DNA of 64,000 nucleotides from Pseudomonadota bacterium (GTDB lineage Bacteria; Pseudomonadota; Alphaproteobacteria; SHVZ01): contig JACQAG010000048.1 in the NCBI GenBank assembly GCA_016195085.1, positions 82,488 through 146,487 on the forward strand, given 5' to 3'. This document shows positions 24,123 to 34,043 of this stretch, piece after piece; positions within the stretch are counted from its first letter, which is position 1; each line of letters begins with the position of its first letter. The position numbers were made by a program, and so were the translations under genes. The notes under the pieces are model-generated. The model was not told where the DNA came from. It was given only the letters and a program-made list of their open reading frames with translations, and searched no databases.

Positions 24123-25610
24123 ATGCTCATGCCGAAGCCGGACGAGGCCATCATCGCCCGCCGGCGCGAGATCGCCGCCGCCCTTCGGGAGATCGTGCCG
24201 GGCGAGGGGGTGATCGCCGACGAGGTCGCGATGCGCGCCTATGAGAGCGACGGGCTCTCGGTCTACCGCCAGCTGCCGATGATCGTCGTACTCCCCGAGA
24301 CCACCGGCCAGGTGAGCCGGATCCTCGCCTACTGCCATCGCAGCGGCGTCAAGGTGGTGCCCCGGGGTGCCGGCACCTCGCTGTCCGGCGGCGCCTTGCC
24401 TTTGGCCGACGGCATCGTCCTGGGCCTGGGCAAGTTCAACAAGATCCTCGACATCGATTTCGCGAACCGCGCCGTGGTGGCGCAGCCGGGGGTGACCAAT
24501 CTCGGCATCACCGATGCCGTCGCCCATGCCGGCTTCTACTATGCCCCCGACCCGTCCTCGCAGATCGCCTGCACCATCGGCGGCAACGTCGCCGAGAACT
24601 CCGGCGGCGTGCATTGCCTCAAATACGGGCTCACCACCAACAACCTGCTCGGCCTGGAGGTGGTGCTGATCGACGGCGAGATCGTTCGCTTGGGCGGCAA
24701 GCATCTCGATAGCGAGGGCTATGACCTCATGGGCCTGATGACCGGCTCGGAGGGGCTCCTGGGCGTGGTGACCGAGGTGACCGTGCGCATCCTGAAGAAG
24801 CCGGCGACCGCGCGCGCACTCCTCATCGGCTTTCCCACCTCCGAAGGTGCCGGCGATTGCGTCGCCAAGATCATCGCTGCCGGCATCATTCCAGGCGGCA
24901 TGGAGATGATGGACCGGCCGGCCATCCACGCCTCGGAAGCCTTCGTGCAAGTGGGTTATCCGCTCGACGTCGAAGCCTTGCTCATCGTCGAGCTCGATGG
25001 GCCTGAGGTGGAGGTGGATCACCTGATCCAGGCGGTCGAAGCGATTGCCGGGGCGCATGGGGCGAGCTCGATCCGGGTCAGCAACAGCGAAGAGGAGCGG
25101 CTCGCCTTCTGGGCCGGCCGCAAGGCGGCCTTCCCCGCCGCCGGGCGCATCTCGCCCGACTATTACTGCATGGACGGCACCATCCCGCGCCGCTGCCTGC
25201 CCCAGGTGCTCGCCCGCATCACCGAAATGTCGCAGGCCTACGGGCTCCGGGTCGCCAATGTCTTCCACGCCGGCGACGGCAACCTGCACCCGCTCATTCT
25301 CTTCGATGCCAACAAGCCGGGCGAGCTCGAGACCGCGGAGAAGTTCGGCGCCGACATCCTCAGGCTTTGCGTCGAGGTGGGTGGGGTTCTGACCGGCGAG
25401 CACGGGGTCGGCGTCGAGAAGCGCGATCTCATGGGCACCATGTTCGAGGAGGTGGATCTCGATCAGCAGCAGCGGGTCAAATGCGCCTTCGACCCGAACT
25501 CGCTGCTGAACCCCGGCAAGGTGTTTCCGGTGCTGCACCGCTGCGCCGAGCTCGGTCGCATGCGCGTGCATAAAGGCCAGATGCCGTTCCCCGAGCTGCC
25601 GCGGTTCTGA
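24123..25610 (+). CDS. glcD: Glycolate oxidase FAD-linked subunit GlcD
   Basis: 495 residues (E. coli GlcD is 499). The N-terminal FAD-binding-4 domain shows VVPRGAGTSLSGGALPLADG and IGGNVAENSGGVHCLKYG, and the C-terminal oxidase domain shows NVFHAGDGNLHPLILFD and TGEHGVGVEKRDLM. With GlcE and GlcF it oxidises glycolate to glyoxylate and passes electrons to the respiratory chain. It is the first gene of glcDEF, with GGGAG about ten bases upstream. No glcC regulator is adjacent. Confidence 0.95.
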   Translation: MLMPKPDEAIIARRREIAAALREIVPGEGVIADEVAMRAYESDGLSVYRQLPMIVVLPETTGQVSRILAYCHRSGVKVVPRGAGTSLSGGALPLADGIVLGLGKFNKILDIDFANRAVVAQPGVTNLGITDAVAHAGFYYAPDPSSQIACTIGGNVAENSGGVHCLKYGLTTNNLLGLEVVLIDGEIVRLGGKHLDSEGYDLMGLMTGSEGLLGVVTEVTVRILKKPATARALLIGFPTSEGAGDCVAKIIAAGIIPGGMEMMDRPAIHASEAFVQVGYPLDVEALLIVELDGPEVEVDHLIQAVEAIAGAHGASSIRVSNSEEERLAFWAGRKAAFPAAGRISPDYYCMDGTIPRRCLPQVLARITEMSQAYGLRVANVFHAGDGNLHPLILFDANKPGELETAEKFGADILRLCVEVGGVLTGEHGVGVEKRDLMGTMFEEVDLDQQQRVKCAFDPNSLLNPGKVFPVLHRCAELGRMRVHKGQMPFPELPRF

Positions 25611-25617
25611 AGCCGAC

Positions 25618-26844
25618 ATGGTGGATTGGATCAAGCCAGCCGATGCGCAGGAGGTGCTGGACGCGGTCGCTGACGCGGTCGCCAGCGAGAGCCCGCTCGA
25701 GCTCCTGGGCCGCGGCAGCAAGCGCAGCCTCGGCCGGCCCTTTCAGGCGGCGCGCGCTCTCGACCTCTCGGGATTGTCCGGCATCGCCACCTACGAGCCC
25801 GAGGAGCTGGTGATGACGGCGCTGCCGGGCACGCCCATCGCCGAGATCGAAGCAGCCGTGGCGGCGAAGAACCAGATGCTCGCCTTCGAGCCCATGGATC
25901 TGGGTCCGCTCCTGGGTGGGAGTGCCGCCATGGGCAGCATCGGCGGCGCCTTCGCGGCCAACCTCGCCGGCCCCAGGCGCATCAAGGCCGGGGCCGCCCG
26001 CGACCACCTCCTCGGCTTCAGGGGGGTGAGCGGCCGCGGCGAGGCCTACAAGGCCGGCGGCAAGGTGGTGAAGAACGTCACCGGCTACGATCTGAGCAAG
26101 CTCATCACCGGCTCCTTCGGCACGCTGACGGCCTTGACCGAGATCACCTTCAAGGTGGTGCCGCGGCCGGAGAAGACCCGCACCGTGCTGGTCTTCGGCC
26201 TGGAGGATGCCCGCGCCCTCGAGGCGATGGCCGCCGCGCTCGCGAGCCCGCACGAGGTCGCTGCCGCCGCCCATCTGCCCGCCGCTCTGGCCGCGGGCTC
26301 GGCCGTCTCCTATGTGGCTGGTGCCGGTGCGGCGGCAACCGGGCTGCGCATCGAGGGCCCGGCGCCGTCGGCGGTGCATCGCTGCCGCGAGCTCAAGGAG
26401 ATGCTGTCCCGCTACGGGCCGGTCGAGGAGTTGCATGGTCAGAACTCGGCTCGGTTCTGGCGGGAGATCCGCGACGTCGAGGCCTTCATCGGCCATAGCG
26501 AGCGGCCGGTCTGGCGGATTTCGGTCGCCCCCAGCACCGGTGCTGCCGTGGTCGCCGAGATCGCCCGCCAAGGCGATGCCCGGGCCTACTACGATTGGGG
26601 CGGCGGGCTTATCTGGTTGGAGCTGGGTTTGACGATGGAGCATGCCGGCGCCGCCGTGGTCCGCCGTGCCCTGGCCGCTTCCGGCGGCCATGCGACACTC
26701 ATCCGTGCGCCGAGAGAAGTGCGGGCCGTCGTACCGGTGTTCCAGCCGCAGCCCGACCCCTTGGCGCGGTTGACCCAGCGTGTGAAGGCGAGCTTCGATC
26801 CCAAGCGCATCCTCAATCCCGGCCGCATGTATGCGGGCGTCTGA
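25618..26844 (+). CDS. glcE: Glycolate oxidase FAD-binding subunit GlcE
   Basis: 408 residues, longer than E. coli GlcE (350). It has a truncated FAD-binding-4 domain: LLGRGSKRSLGRPFQAARAL, GGSAAMGSIGGAFAANLAGP and KAGGKVVKNVTGYDLSKLIT are typical of GlcE. It starts seven bases after glcD. The subunit is needed for the active GlcDEF complex at the inner membrane. The C-terminus ends with SFDPKRILNPGRMY, the closing motif shared with GlcD. Confidence 0.95.
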   Translation: MVDWIKPADAQEVLDAVADAVASESPLELLGRGSKRSLGRPFQAARALDLSGLSGIATYEPEELVMTALPGTPIAEIEAAVAAKNQMLAFEPMDLGPLLGGSAAMGSIGGAFAANLAGPRRIKAGAARDHLLGFRGVSGRGEAYKAGGKVVKNVTGYDLSKLITGSFGTLTALTEITFKVVPRPEKTRTVLVFGLEDARALEAMAAALASPHEVAAAAHLPAALAAGSAVSYVAGAGAAATGLRIEGPAPSAVHRCRELKEMLSRYGPVEELHGQNSARFWREIRDVEAFIGHSERPVWRISVAPSTGAAVVAEIARQGDARAYYDWGGGLIWLELGLTMEHAGAAVVRRALAASGGHATLIRAPREVRAVVPVFQPQPDPLARLTQRVKASFDPKRILNPGRMYAGV

Positions 26845-26855
26845 GCAAGGACGGC

Positions 26856-28142
26856 ATGCAAACCGATTTCACCCTGGCGCAGCTCGCCGATCCGGATATC
26901 GCCGAGGCCAACAAGATCCTCCGGGCTTGCGTGCATTGCGGCTTCTGCACCGCCACCTGCCCGACCTATCTCTTGCTCGGCGACGAGCTCGATAGCCCGC
27001 GCGGACGCATCTATCTCATCAAGGACATGCTGGAGGGCGACAAGCCGGCGAGCCCGCGCCTGGTCAGGCACATCGACCGCTGCCTCTCCTGCCTGGCCTG
27101 CATGACCACTTGTCCATCCAGCGTCAACTACATGCACCTCGTCGATCAGGCGCGCCGGCGCATCGAGGAGACCTTTCGGCGGCCACCGCTCGATCGCTGG
27201 CTGCGCAGCCTCCTGGCGTTCCTGCTGCCGCATCCCATGCGCTTCCGCCTGGCGCTCGTCGGCGCCGGCCTCCTCAAGCCCATCGGGCGCCACCTGCCCG
27301 GCAGGCTCGGCGCCATGTTCACTCTAGCTCCGTCACGCCTTCCCGGGCCCTCGAGCGTCGACCGGCCCCAGATCTTTCCGGCTGGCGGGGTCCGCAAGAA
27401 GCGCGTGGCGCTGTTGACCGGCTGCGCCCAGCAGGTGCTGGCCCCGGAGATCAACGAGGCGACGATCCGGCTATTGACCCGCCATGGCTGCGAGGTGGTC
27501 GTGGCCCAGGGGGCCGGATGCTGCGGGGCCTTGGTTCACCACATGGGCCGCGAAGAAGCAGCGCTCGCTGCCGCCAAGGCCAACATCGCCGCCTGGTGGC
27601 GGGTGCACGAGCAGGGCGGGCTCGATGCAATCGTCATCAATGCGTCGGGCTGCGGCACCGTGGTCAAGGACTACGGCTACATGCTCCGCACCGATGCCGC
27701 ATGGGCGGACAGGGCCAAATTCGTCTCGGCGCTCGCCCGGGACGTGAGCGAGCTCATGACCGAGCTCGGCTTGGAGGCACCGAGAAGGCCGATTGGATTG
27801 CGCGTTGCCTATCACGCGGCCTGCTCGCTGCAGCACGGCCAGAAGATTCACAAGGAGCCCCGGGCGCTCTTAGAGGCTGCCGGCTGCCACGTTGTCGAGG
27901 TGCCGGAGGGGCACATCTGCTGCGGCTCGGCCGGGACCTATAATCTCCTGCAGCCGGAGCTGGCCCGGAGCCTGGGGCGGCGCAAGGCCGCGAACATCGC
28001 CAAAACCGGCGCCGACGTGGTGGCCGCCGGCAATATCGGCTGCATCACCCAGATCGCCGAGGCGACGGCGCTCCCGGTCTTGCACACGGTCGAGCTTCTG
28101 GACTGGGCGACCGGCGGTCCGATGCCGGCACGGCTCGGATAG
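26856..28142 (+). CDS. glcF: Glycolate oxidase iron-sulfur subunit GlcF
   Basis: 428 residues. Two 4Fe-4S motifs, CVHCGFCTATCP (about residues 26-37) and CLSCLACMTTCP, are followed by two cysteine-rich CCG domains, GAGCCGALVHHMG and GHICCGSAGTYNLL, that probably bind additional cofactor. It carries electrons from GlcDE to quinone. The start at 26856 is eleven bases after glcE with AAGGA upstream. This completes a glcDEF operon. Confidence 0.95.
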   Translation: MQTDFTLAQLADPDIAEANKILRACVHCGFCTATCPTYLLLGDELDSPRGRIYLIKDMLEGDKPASPRLVRHIDRCLSCLACMTTCPSSVNYMHLVDQARRRIEETFRRPPLDRWLRSLLAFLLPHPMRFRLALVGAGLLKPIGRHLPGRLGAMFTLAPSRLPGPSSVDRPQIFPAGGVRKKRVALLTGCAQQVLAPEINEATIRLLTRHGCEVVVAQGAGCCGALVHHMGREEAALAAAKANIAAWWRVHEQGGLDAIVINASGCGTVVKDYGYMLRTDAAWADRAKFVSALARDVSELMTELGLEAPRRPIGLRVAYHAACSLQHGQKIHKEPRALLEAAGCHVVEVPEGHICCGSAGTYNLLQPELARSLGRRKAANIAKTGADVVAAGNIGCITQIAEATALPVLHTVELLDWATGGPMPARLG

Positions 28143-28285
28143 CCCGACCTCTCAGTGACCACAAGGACCAAGGCGGCGTGGGGCGCTCGGTTCAAAATAT
28201 CCCGGCCGCCCGCGGGTCTTGGGTTTGTGCGGCGTGGTTTCGGGAACTAAGCTGGCCGTGCTTATGGGGATAGGGGGGACAACCG

Positions 28286-29353
28286 ATGCCTGAAAAATAC
28301 AACACGCTCATCCTGGGCGCATCCTATGGGTCGCTGCTCGCGACCAAGCTCGCGCTTGCCGGCCACGACACCATGCTCATCTGCCTGCCGGCGGAGGCCG
28401 ACCTCATCAATGCGGAGGGTGCGCGCATCCGCCTGCCGGTCAAGGGCCGGAGCGGGCTGGTCGAAATCGACTCGCGTAAGCTCAAGGGCAAGGTCACGGC
28501 CGGCGGTACCGCCGGCGTCGATCCGTCGAAATACGACCTCGTCGCCCTCGCCATGCAGGAGCCGCAATACCGCTCGCCTGGCGTGCGCGAGCTGCTCGAT
28601 GCCGTCGCGCGCTCCCGCGTGCCCTGCATGTCGATCATGAACATGCCGCCCTTACCCTATCTCGCGCGGATTCCCGGACTTTCGCTCGACGCGCTCAAGC
28701 CCTGCTACACCGATGCGACCGTCTGGCAGAACTTCGATCCGAAGTTCATGACGCTCTGCAGTCCGGATCCCCAGGCGTTCCGCCCGCCCGACGACAAGGT
28801 CAACGTGCTGCAGGTCGCCCTGCCGACGAACTTCAAGGCCGCCCGCTTCGAGTCGGACGCCCACACCCAGATCCTCCGCCGGATGCAGGACGGCATCGAG
28901 GCGGCGCGCTTCGAGGCCGGCGACGGCAAGGTCGAGCTGCCGGTCAAGCTCAAGGTCCATGAATCGGTCTTCGTGCCGCTGGCCAAGTGGTGCATGCTGC
29001 TGACCGGCAACTACCGCTGCGTCCAGAAGGACGGCATGCGGCCGATCAAAGAGGCCGTGCATACCGACCTCGCGGCCTCGCGCGGGGTCTACGCGTGGGT
29101 GACGGCACTCTGCCGCTCGTTTGGCGCCGCCGCCGACGATCTCGTGCCTTTCGAGAAATATGCGTCGGCGGCGATGAGCCTGATCCGGCCGTCCTCCGCC
29201 GCCCGCGCGCTCGCGAACGGCGCCAAGGCGATCGAGCGCGTCGATCTTCTGGTGCAGACCATCGCCGCGTCGCGGGGCATGAAGAACGACGAGGTCGACA
29301 GGGCGGTGTCGCTGGTCGACGGCTGGCTCGCGGCGAACCGCAAGAAGGCGTGA
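28286..29353 (+). CDS. PanE/ApbA-like ketopantoate reductase family protein
   Basis: 355 residues. The Rossmann motif YNTLILGASYGSLLATKLAL at the N-terminus and the following GHDTMLICLPAEADLINAEG match the NADPH-binding domain of 2-dehydropantoate 2-reductases. The C-terminal half is helical but diverges from PanE, and the family also includes opine and other 2-oxoacid reductases. Its pantothenate role is therefore doubtful. GGGGGG-type purine-rich sequence lies upstream. It follows glcDEF by 143 bases and is probably a separate unit. Confidence 0.7.
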   Translation: MPEKYNTLILGASYGSLLATKLALAGHDTMLICLPAEADLINAEGARIRLPVKGRSGLVEIDSRKLKGKVTAGGTAGVDPSKYDLVALAMQEPQYRSPGVRELLDAVARSRVPCMSIMNMPPLPYLARIPGLSLDALKPCYTDATVWQNFDPKFMTLCSPDPQAFRPPDDKVNVLQVALPTNFKAARFESDAHTQILRRMQDGIEAARFEAGDGKVELPVKLKVHESVFVPLAKWCMLLTGNYRCVQKDGMRPIKEAVHTDLAASRGVYAWVTALCRSFGAAADDLVPFEKYASAAMSLIRPSSAARALANGAKAIERVDLLVQTIAASRGMKNDEVDRAVSLVDGWLAANRKKA

Positions 29354-29430
29354 CCGGCGGGGCCAGAACCCGCGTTAGAGCCCGAATTAGGCCTGCGGTA
29401 TCGCTCGAACCCTCCGACCGGCGCCCTCGG

Positions 29431-31008
29431 CTACTCCTTCTCCACGTTCCACAGGAAGACGACGGGCGCCACGATCAAGCCTTTCAGCGTCTTGCGATAG
29501 GCCGTTGGGATCAGGAACTGGCCCGTCGGGATGTAGCTCACGATCTCATAGGCCCGTTCCTGGATGGCGGCGGCGAGCTTCTTCTGCGCCTCCAGATCCG
29601 GCGCCTTGAGCCAGGCGGCGCGGAGCTCTTCTAGTTTGGCATCGCTGGGCCAGCCGAACCAGGCACCGTCGCCGCTGGCGCGGACCGCGTTGTTGAGCGC
29701 CGGCGTCAGCACGTCGGGAGCGACGACCCAGGTGTGGAAGATGCTCCAGCCGCCCTTGTCCACCGGCTCCTTGCTGGTGCGCCTGGAGATGAGCGTGCCC
29801 CAATCCATGGCCTGCAGATCGATATTGAGGCCGGCGCGCTTGAGCGTTTCCGTCGTCACCGTCGCCTGGCCATGCACCACCGGCTGGTCGGTCGCCGAGA
29901 TGATGACGATGCGTTCGTTGTTGTAGCCGGACTCCTTGATGAGGGCCTTCGCCTTCTCGAGGCTGCGCGGGCCCAACAACGCCTCGGCGCCGACATTGCT
30001 GGCCAGAGGCGTGTCGCAGCCGAACATCGCCGCGCACGCCTTCCAGTTCTTCTCCGCCCCGGCGATGGCGCGCATAGTGTCGGTCTGGTCGATGAGATAG
30101 AGCAAGGCTTGCCGCAGCTTCACGTTGTTGAAGGGCGGCTGGATGTGGTTGAACCGGAGCACGCCCTGATTGCCCAGGGGATCGATGTTGTCGATGACGA
30201 TCTCCGGGTTCTTGGCGAGCGTGGGCAGAAGATCGACCGGCGGCTGCTCGATCCAGTCGACCTCGCCCGATTGCAGGGCGGCGGCCTGGGTGGCGCCGTC
30301 GGGGATGTAGAGCCAGTCGACCCGGTCGACCTTCACCGCCTTGCCGCCGGCGGCGAAGCTCGGGGGCTCGGACCGCGGCACATAGTCGACATTCTTTACA
30401 TAGACGACCTTGTTGCCGGGGACCCATTCGTCCTTGACGAACTTGAAGGGCCCGGATCCGATCGACTCGGTGATCTGCGTCATCGCGTCGGTCTTGGCGA
30501 GACGCTCGGGAAACATGAAGGGGGTATTGCTGGAGAGCTTCGCCAGCCCCTCGATCAGGAGCGGGAAGGGCTCCTTGAGCGCAATGGTGAAGGAGCGCTC
30601 GTCGGTGGCGGTCATGTTGGCCACCGCCTCCAGCAGCTTCTGGCCCAGGGGATCGCGCTTGCCCCAGCGCTGGATGGACGCGACGCAATCGGCGGCGGTC
30701 ACCGGCTGCCCGTCATGCCATTTGAGGCCGGCGCGGAGCGTAAACCGGTAGGTGAGCTTGTCGGGGGCGACGGTGAAGGCGTCCACCATCTGCGGCTGCG
30801 GTTTCAGATCCTTGTCGAGGGCGAACAAGGTGTCATGAACCATGTAGCCGTGATTGCGGGTGATGTAGGCCGTGGTCCAAATGGGATCGAGCACGCGCAA
30901 ATCCGCCTGGGCGACGAAGCGCACGGTCTTTTGCGCAGATGCGGTCGTGGGCGAGAGCGCAACCAACAACGCTCCGGCGAGCGCCAGTGATCTGGTCGTG
31001 GGGATCAT
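29431..31008 (-). CDS. Family 5 (peptide/nickel type) solute-binding protein, orphan
   Basis: 525 residues with a signal peptide ending ASA-QKT. LRAGLKWHDGQPVTAADCVA and SIGSGPFKFVKDEWVPGNKV mark the SBP_bac_5 fold. It is a paralogue of the protein at 18564-20156. AGAGG lies five bases before the ATG at 31008; GTG at 31014 is the other option. No transporter genes are adjacent. Convergent with the PanE-like gene. Confidence 0.9.
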   Translation of the reverse strand: MIPTTRSLALAGALLVALSPTTASAQKTVRFVAQADLRVLDPIWTTAYITRNHGYMVHDTLFALDKDLKPQPQMVDAFTVAPDKLTYRFTLRAGLKWHDGQPVTAADCVASIQRWGKRDPLGQKLLEAVANMTATDERSFTIALKEPFPLLIEGLAKLSSNTPFMFPERLAKTDAMTQITESIGSGPFKFVKDEWVPGNKVVYVKNVDYVPRSEPPSFAAGGKAVKVDRVDWLYIPDGATQAAALQSGEVDWIEQPPVDLLPTLAKNPEIVIDNIDPLGNQGVLRFNHIQPPFNNVKLRQALLYLIDQTDTMRAIAGAEKNWKACAAMFGCDTPLASNVGAEALLGPRSLEKAKALIKESGYNNERIVIISATDQPVVHGQATVTTETLKRAGLNIDLQAMDWGTLISRRTSKEPVDKGGWSIFHTWVVAPDVLTPALNNAVRASGDGAWFGWPSDAKLEELRAAWLKAPDLEAQKKLAAAIQERAYEIVSYIPTGQFLIPTAYRKTLKGLIVAPVVFLWNVEKE

Positions 31009-31166
31009 GAGCACCTCTGTTCCTGTTCAATTAAGCGACGTTGCGCCATTGCGCGGAGACTAAGTCGGAATCCGACGATGTGCAAAACTGGCTCAGAACC
31101 GTGCATTTGCTCAGAAAAAGTGCAGCAGGCGCGCGAACCTACTTGATCCGGCGCGAGGCCCGATCG

Positions 31167-31754
31167 ATGCTCACTCGGATGGTGATGCAAACGGACGAGC
31201 CGGCTCGCTTCGATGATATCCGCACGACGCGGCTGATCTTGCGACGCATGCTGCCGGAGCTGATGACCGCCGGGCTTGCGGGCGATCTTCAGCGCGCCGA
31301 GCAGCTTTTGGGAGCAGCCATTCCGCCGGACCTCGTCGAGCGGCCGGCGGTCCTGAGATTTGCTCTAGAACAGCTAGCGGCTGATCCTGGCTACGAGCCG
31401 TGGTCGGCGCGCGCGCTCGTGCTTGCGGGAGTTGGCAGGATGGTCGGGCATGTACGCTTCCACAGCCGGCCTGATCCGCCCTATCTACACCCCTATGTGC
31501 GCGATGCGGTGGAGCTCGGCTATACTATCTTCGGCGCCGATCGCCGGCGCGGCTATGCGAGCGAAGCGGTGGAGACGATGATGAGCTGGGCCGGAGCGAC
31601 CCATGGAGTGCGCCGCTTCGTCGCCTCGGTGTCGCCGGAGAACGCTCCTTCGCTGGCGCTCATCGCCCGGTTCGGCTTTCGGCGGATCGGCGAGCATGTC
31701 GACGAGGTCGATGGCCTCGAGCACATCTTCTTGCGCGAGACGGCAGATGCATGA
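31167..31754 (+). CDS. GNAT family N-acetyltransferase, RimJ/RimL type
   Basis: About 195 residues. TTRLILRRM at the N-terminus and LGYTIFGADRRRGYASEAVE, with the acetyl-CoA-binding R-x-x-G-x-A loop, mark the RimJ/RimL branch. VSPENAPSLALIARFGFRRI is the C-terminal motif. The acceptor (protein N-terminus, amino acid or drug) is unknown. The start at 31167 has GAGG eight bases upstream; the frame is open to 31041, but that part lacks family similarity. Confidence 0.85.
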   Translation: MLTRMVMQTDEPARFDDIRTTRLILRRMLPELMTAGLAGDLQRAEQLLGAAIPPDLVERPAVLRFALEQLAADPGYEPWSARALVLAGVGRMVGHVRFHSRPDPPYLHPYVRDAVELGYTIFGADRRRGYASEAVETMMSWAGATHGVRRFVASVSPENAPSLALIARFGFRRIGEHVDEVDGLEHIFLRETADA

Positions 31755-31813
31755 CCCGCATCTCCATCGGCCGTTCGGCTGAGCAGCGTTTATGTCGTCT
31801 TGCGCCTACAGCG

Positions 31814-32545
31814 TCAACGACCTAACAGGCGAGCGAGGCGGGCCGGGCCGCCGCTCACGAACATCCAGTGGTGGAGCCACCAGCACAGAAACGAGGTGAA
31901 GAGGCCGGCGAACAGCACGTCGGAGAGGAAATGGCCACCCTGAGCCATGCGCAAGGCCCCCATGGCGAGCCCGAGGGTCGCGGCGGCGGCAAGCAGCAGC
32001 GGCCGCAACCGGCCGACGGCGATCCAACCCAGCGCCATGAAGCTGAAGCCGAGCGAGACCTCGCCGGAGACGAAGGAGCAGTTGTGGCTGCACTCGTTTG
32101 CCGGCAGGAGCGCGGGAGTGAAGCGCCGATCATGGCCGAACTCGGCGATCTGCGAGGGGCGGGCGCGACCCCAATGCTCTTTGAGCACGACATTGACAAG
32201 GAGTCCGGGCCCCAGCGCCAGACACAGGATGAGGTAGAGGGCGATGCGCCCGTCGCCGCCCGGGAGCCGCCGGCGCGTCCTTCTTGCATAGAAGAACAAC
32301 GCGATCGCGGCAGCGGGCACCAGTGCTGCCGCCAGGCTGAGGGCCTGGCGAAAGGCCTCCGCCCAGGGCTGCTCCGAGGCGAGCCATCGACCGGTCCCGG
32401 GATCGAGAAAGATCGAGGATGCCTTGAGGTCGAGCTCGGGAAAGACGGTGAAGATCAAGGCCAACAACGCGAAGACGGCTCCATGGGCGAGCGCAATCGC
32501 CCTCGGTCCGGAGAGCCGAGGTTCTGGCGGGGCCGGCTCAGCCAT
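31814..32545 (-). CDS. PAP2-family membrane phosphatase
   Basis: 243 residues with about six membrane helices. The three phosphatase motifs are KEHWGRARP, NCSFVSGE and RMAQGGHFLSDV. In the second, Glu stands where most PAP2 enzymes have the SGH histidine, a variant common in alphaproteobacterial members. It overlaps the preceding glycosyltransferase by eight bases, so the operon is GT2-GT39-PAP2. This grouping resembles lipid A or undecaprenyl-phosphate modification (LpxE-like removal of phosphate plus sugar transfer). Confidence 0.88.
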   Translation of the reverse strand: MAEPAPPEPRLSGPRAIALAHGAVFALLALIFTVFPELDLKASSIFLDPGTGRWLASEQPWAEAFRQALSLAAALVPAAAIALFFYARRTRRRLPGGDGRIALYLILCLALGPGLLVNVVLKEHWGRARPSQIAEFGHDRRFTPALLPANECSHNCSFVSGEVSLGFSFMALGWIAVGRLRPLLLAAAATLGLAMGALRMAQGGHFLSDVLFAGLFTSFLCWWLHHWMFVSGGPARLARLLGR

Positions 32546-34025
32546 AGCCCTTGAAGCCGTCGAGGAGAAACAGCCAGTAGCGGCGTTCCAGGTCGGGATA
32601 GATCGGTGCGGTGATGAGGCCCAAGGGCTCGACCCGCTCGAAGCGGCTCAGCACCTTCTGCGGATCGGGCTCGGGGCTGACGAAGAGGAAGGGGCGGTTG
32701 CGAACGCGGGCGATGTCGGTCGAGAGATCATAGTGGTCGCGGATGAGGCGGCTCGGATTCCATTTCACCGCATCCAGCGGGTGCGGCCGCACCGAATAGA
32801 TGAGATTCGCCAGCAGCATCCGATCTTCGACGAGGAGGACGGCGTTGGCCGAGCCGGCGAGTGCCACCGCGACCTCATCGCCGATGGTCTGCCAGCCCAT
32901 GAGGCGGCGGAAAGGATCGGTCCGGGCGGTGAGCTCGATGCCGGCGAGCCGGGCGATGTCGTGAAACTCCAGCATCACCCCGCCGATGGCGAGATGCAGG
33001 AGGAGCGAGGTCCTGAGCACGCCTTCGCGGCCGCGCTCGGCGAGCCAGTTCACCACCAAGAGCGTGCCCGGCACATAGACGACCGCCGCCCAGTTGGCGT
33101 TGGCCCGCGACAGCATGCTCACCGTCAGCATCATGAGCGCCATCGGCAGGATGAGCGCCAGCAGCAAGCGTGCGGCCGGCTCCCGCAGAAGCTGTCGCGG
33201 CCGAAGCATGGCGAGGAGCAGCGTGGCAAAGAGGATCGGACCGAAAACGAGGAACTGCGAGAGGACGAATTCCGCAAACGCGCCGGGATGGAGCTGGAGC
33301 CCGTGCATATCGGCATTGGCAGCCGTGTGCTGATAGCTGATGAGGCCGTTTTCGAGATTCCAGCGGAGATTGGGGGCATAGAGGAGGAGGGCAAGAGCGA
33401 GCGCCAGCAGCGGGCGCTTGAGACCCGCCACCCGCCGCGCTTCCGGTGTGGCGATGAGATAGAGCGCGATCGACAGCGGAAACATCGCCATGGCGTATTT
33501 GGAAAGCGTGCCGAGGCCGACGGCGATGCCGGCCGCCAGCCACCACGACGATCCCGCGGCATCCATGGCGCGCACCACCGCGTAAAGCGCCAAGGCCCAG
33601 AAGAACAGCAGGAACGGATCGGTCGAGATCAGCAGCGAGGAGAGGAAGATCGCAGGCAGAGTGGCGAAGGTGATCGCCGCCAAGAATGCGATGCGCCGTC
33701 CATAGAGCCGGGCGCCGATCGCATAGAGGACGAGGCTGGTGCCGAGATGGGCAAGCGGCGAGCCCATGCGCACGGCCAGCCCGTCCTCGCCGAAGAGGCG
33801 CGTGGTGAGCCAAATGACCCAAGCCACCATCGGCGGCTTGGAGAAATAGCCCCAAGCCGGCGCCTCGGCCCAGGTCCAGTACTGCGCCTCGTCGCCGTAG
33901 AGATCGAAGCGCCCGAGGCCGAGATAGGCGAGCCGGAGCAACGTCAGCGCCAGCACGATGCCGAGCGCAGCCCACCCCCAAAAGCGGCCGTCGGCGGCGG
34001 CGGTACCGGCCGCGCGGTCAGCCAA
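32538..34025 (-). CDS. GT39/ArnT-like membrane glycosyltransferase
   Basis: 495 residues with about 11 membrane segments. The first periplasmic loop holds FDLYGDEAQYWTWAEAPAWG followed by YFSKPPMVAW, with the catalytic Asp-Glu of the ArnT/PMT superfamily. Such enzymes transfer a sugar from a polyprenyl phosphate carrier to lipid A or protein on the periplasmic face. The neighbouring DPM1/ArnC-like transferase would make the carrier-linked sugar. The specific sugar is unknown. Confidence 0.88.
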   Translation of the reverse strand: MADRAAGTAAADGRFWGWAALGIVLALTLLRLAYLGLGRFDLYGDEAQYWTWAEAPAWGYFSKPPMVAWVIWLTTRLFGEDGLAVRMGSPLAHLGTSLVLYAIGARLYGRRIAFLAAITFATLPAIFLSSLLISTDPFLLFFWALALYAVVRAMDAAGSSWWLAAGIAVGLGTLSKYAMAMFPLSIALYLIATPEARRVAGLKRPLLALALALLLYAPNLRWNLENGLISYQHTAANADMHGLQLHPGAFAEFVLSQFLVFGPILFATLLLAMLRPRQLLREPAARLLLALILPMALMMLTVSMLSRANANWAAVVYVPGTLLVVNWLAERGREGVLRTSLLLHLAIGGVMLEFHDIARLAGIELTARTDPFRRLMGWQTIGDEVAVALAGSANAVLLVEDRMLLANLIYSVRPHPLDAVKWNPSRLIRDHYDLSTDIARVRNRPFLFVSPEPDPQKVLSRFERVEPLGLITAPIYPDLERRYWLFLLDGFKGYG

Positions 34026-34043
34026 GGGTGCCTCGCATCGGGC

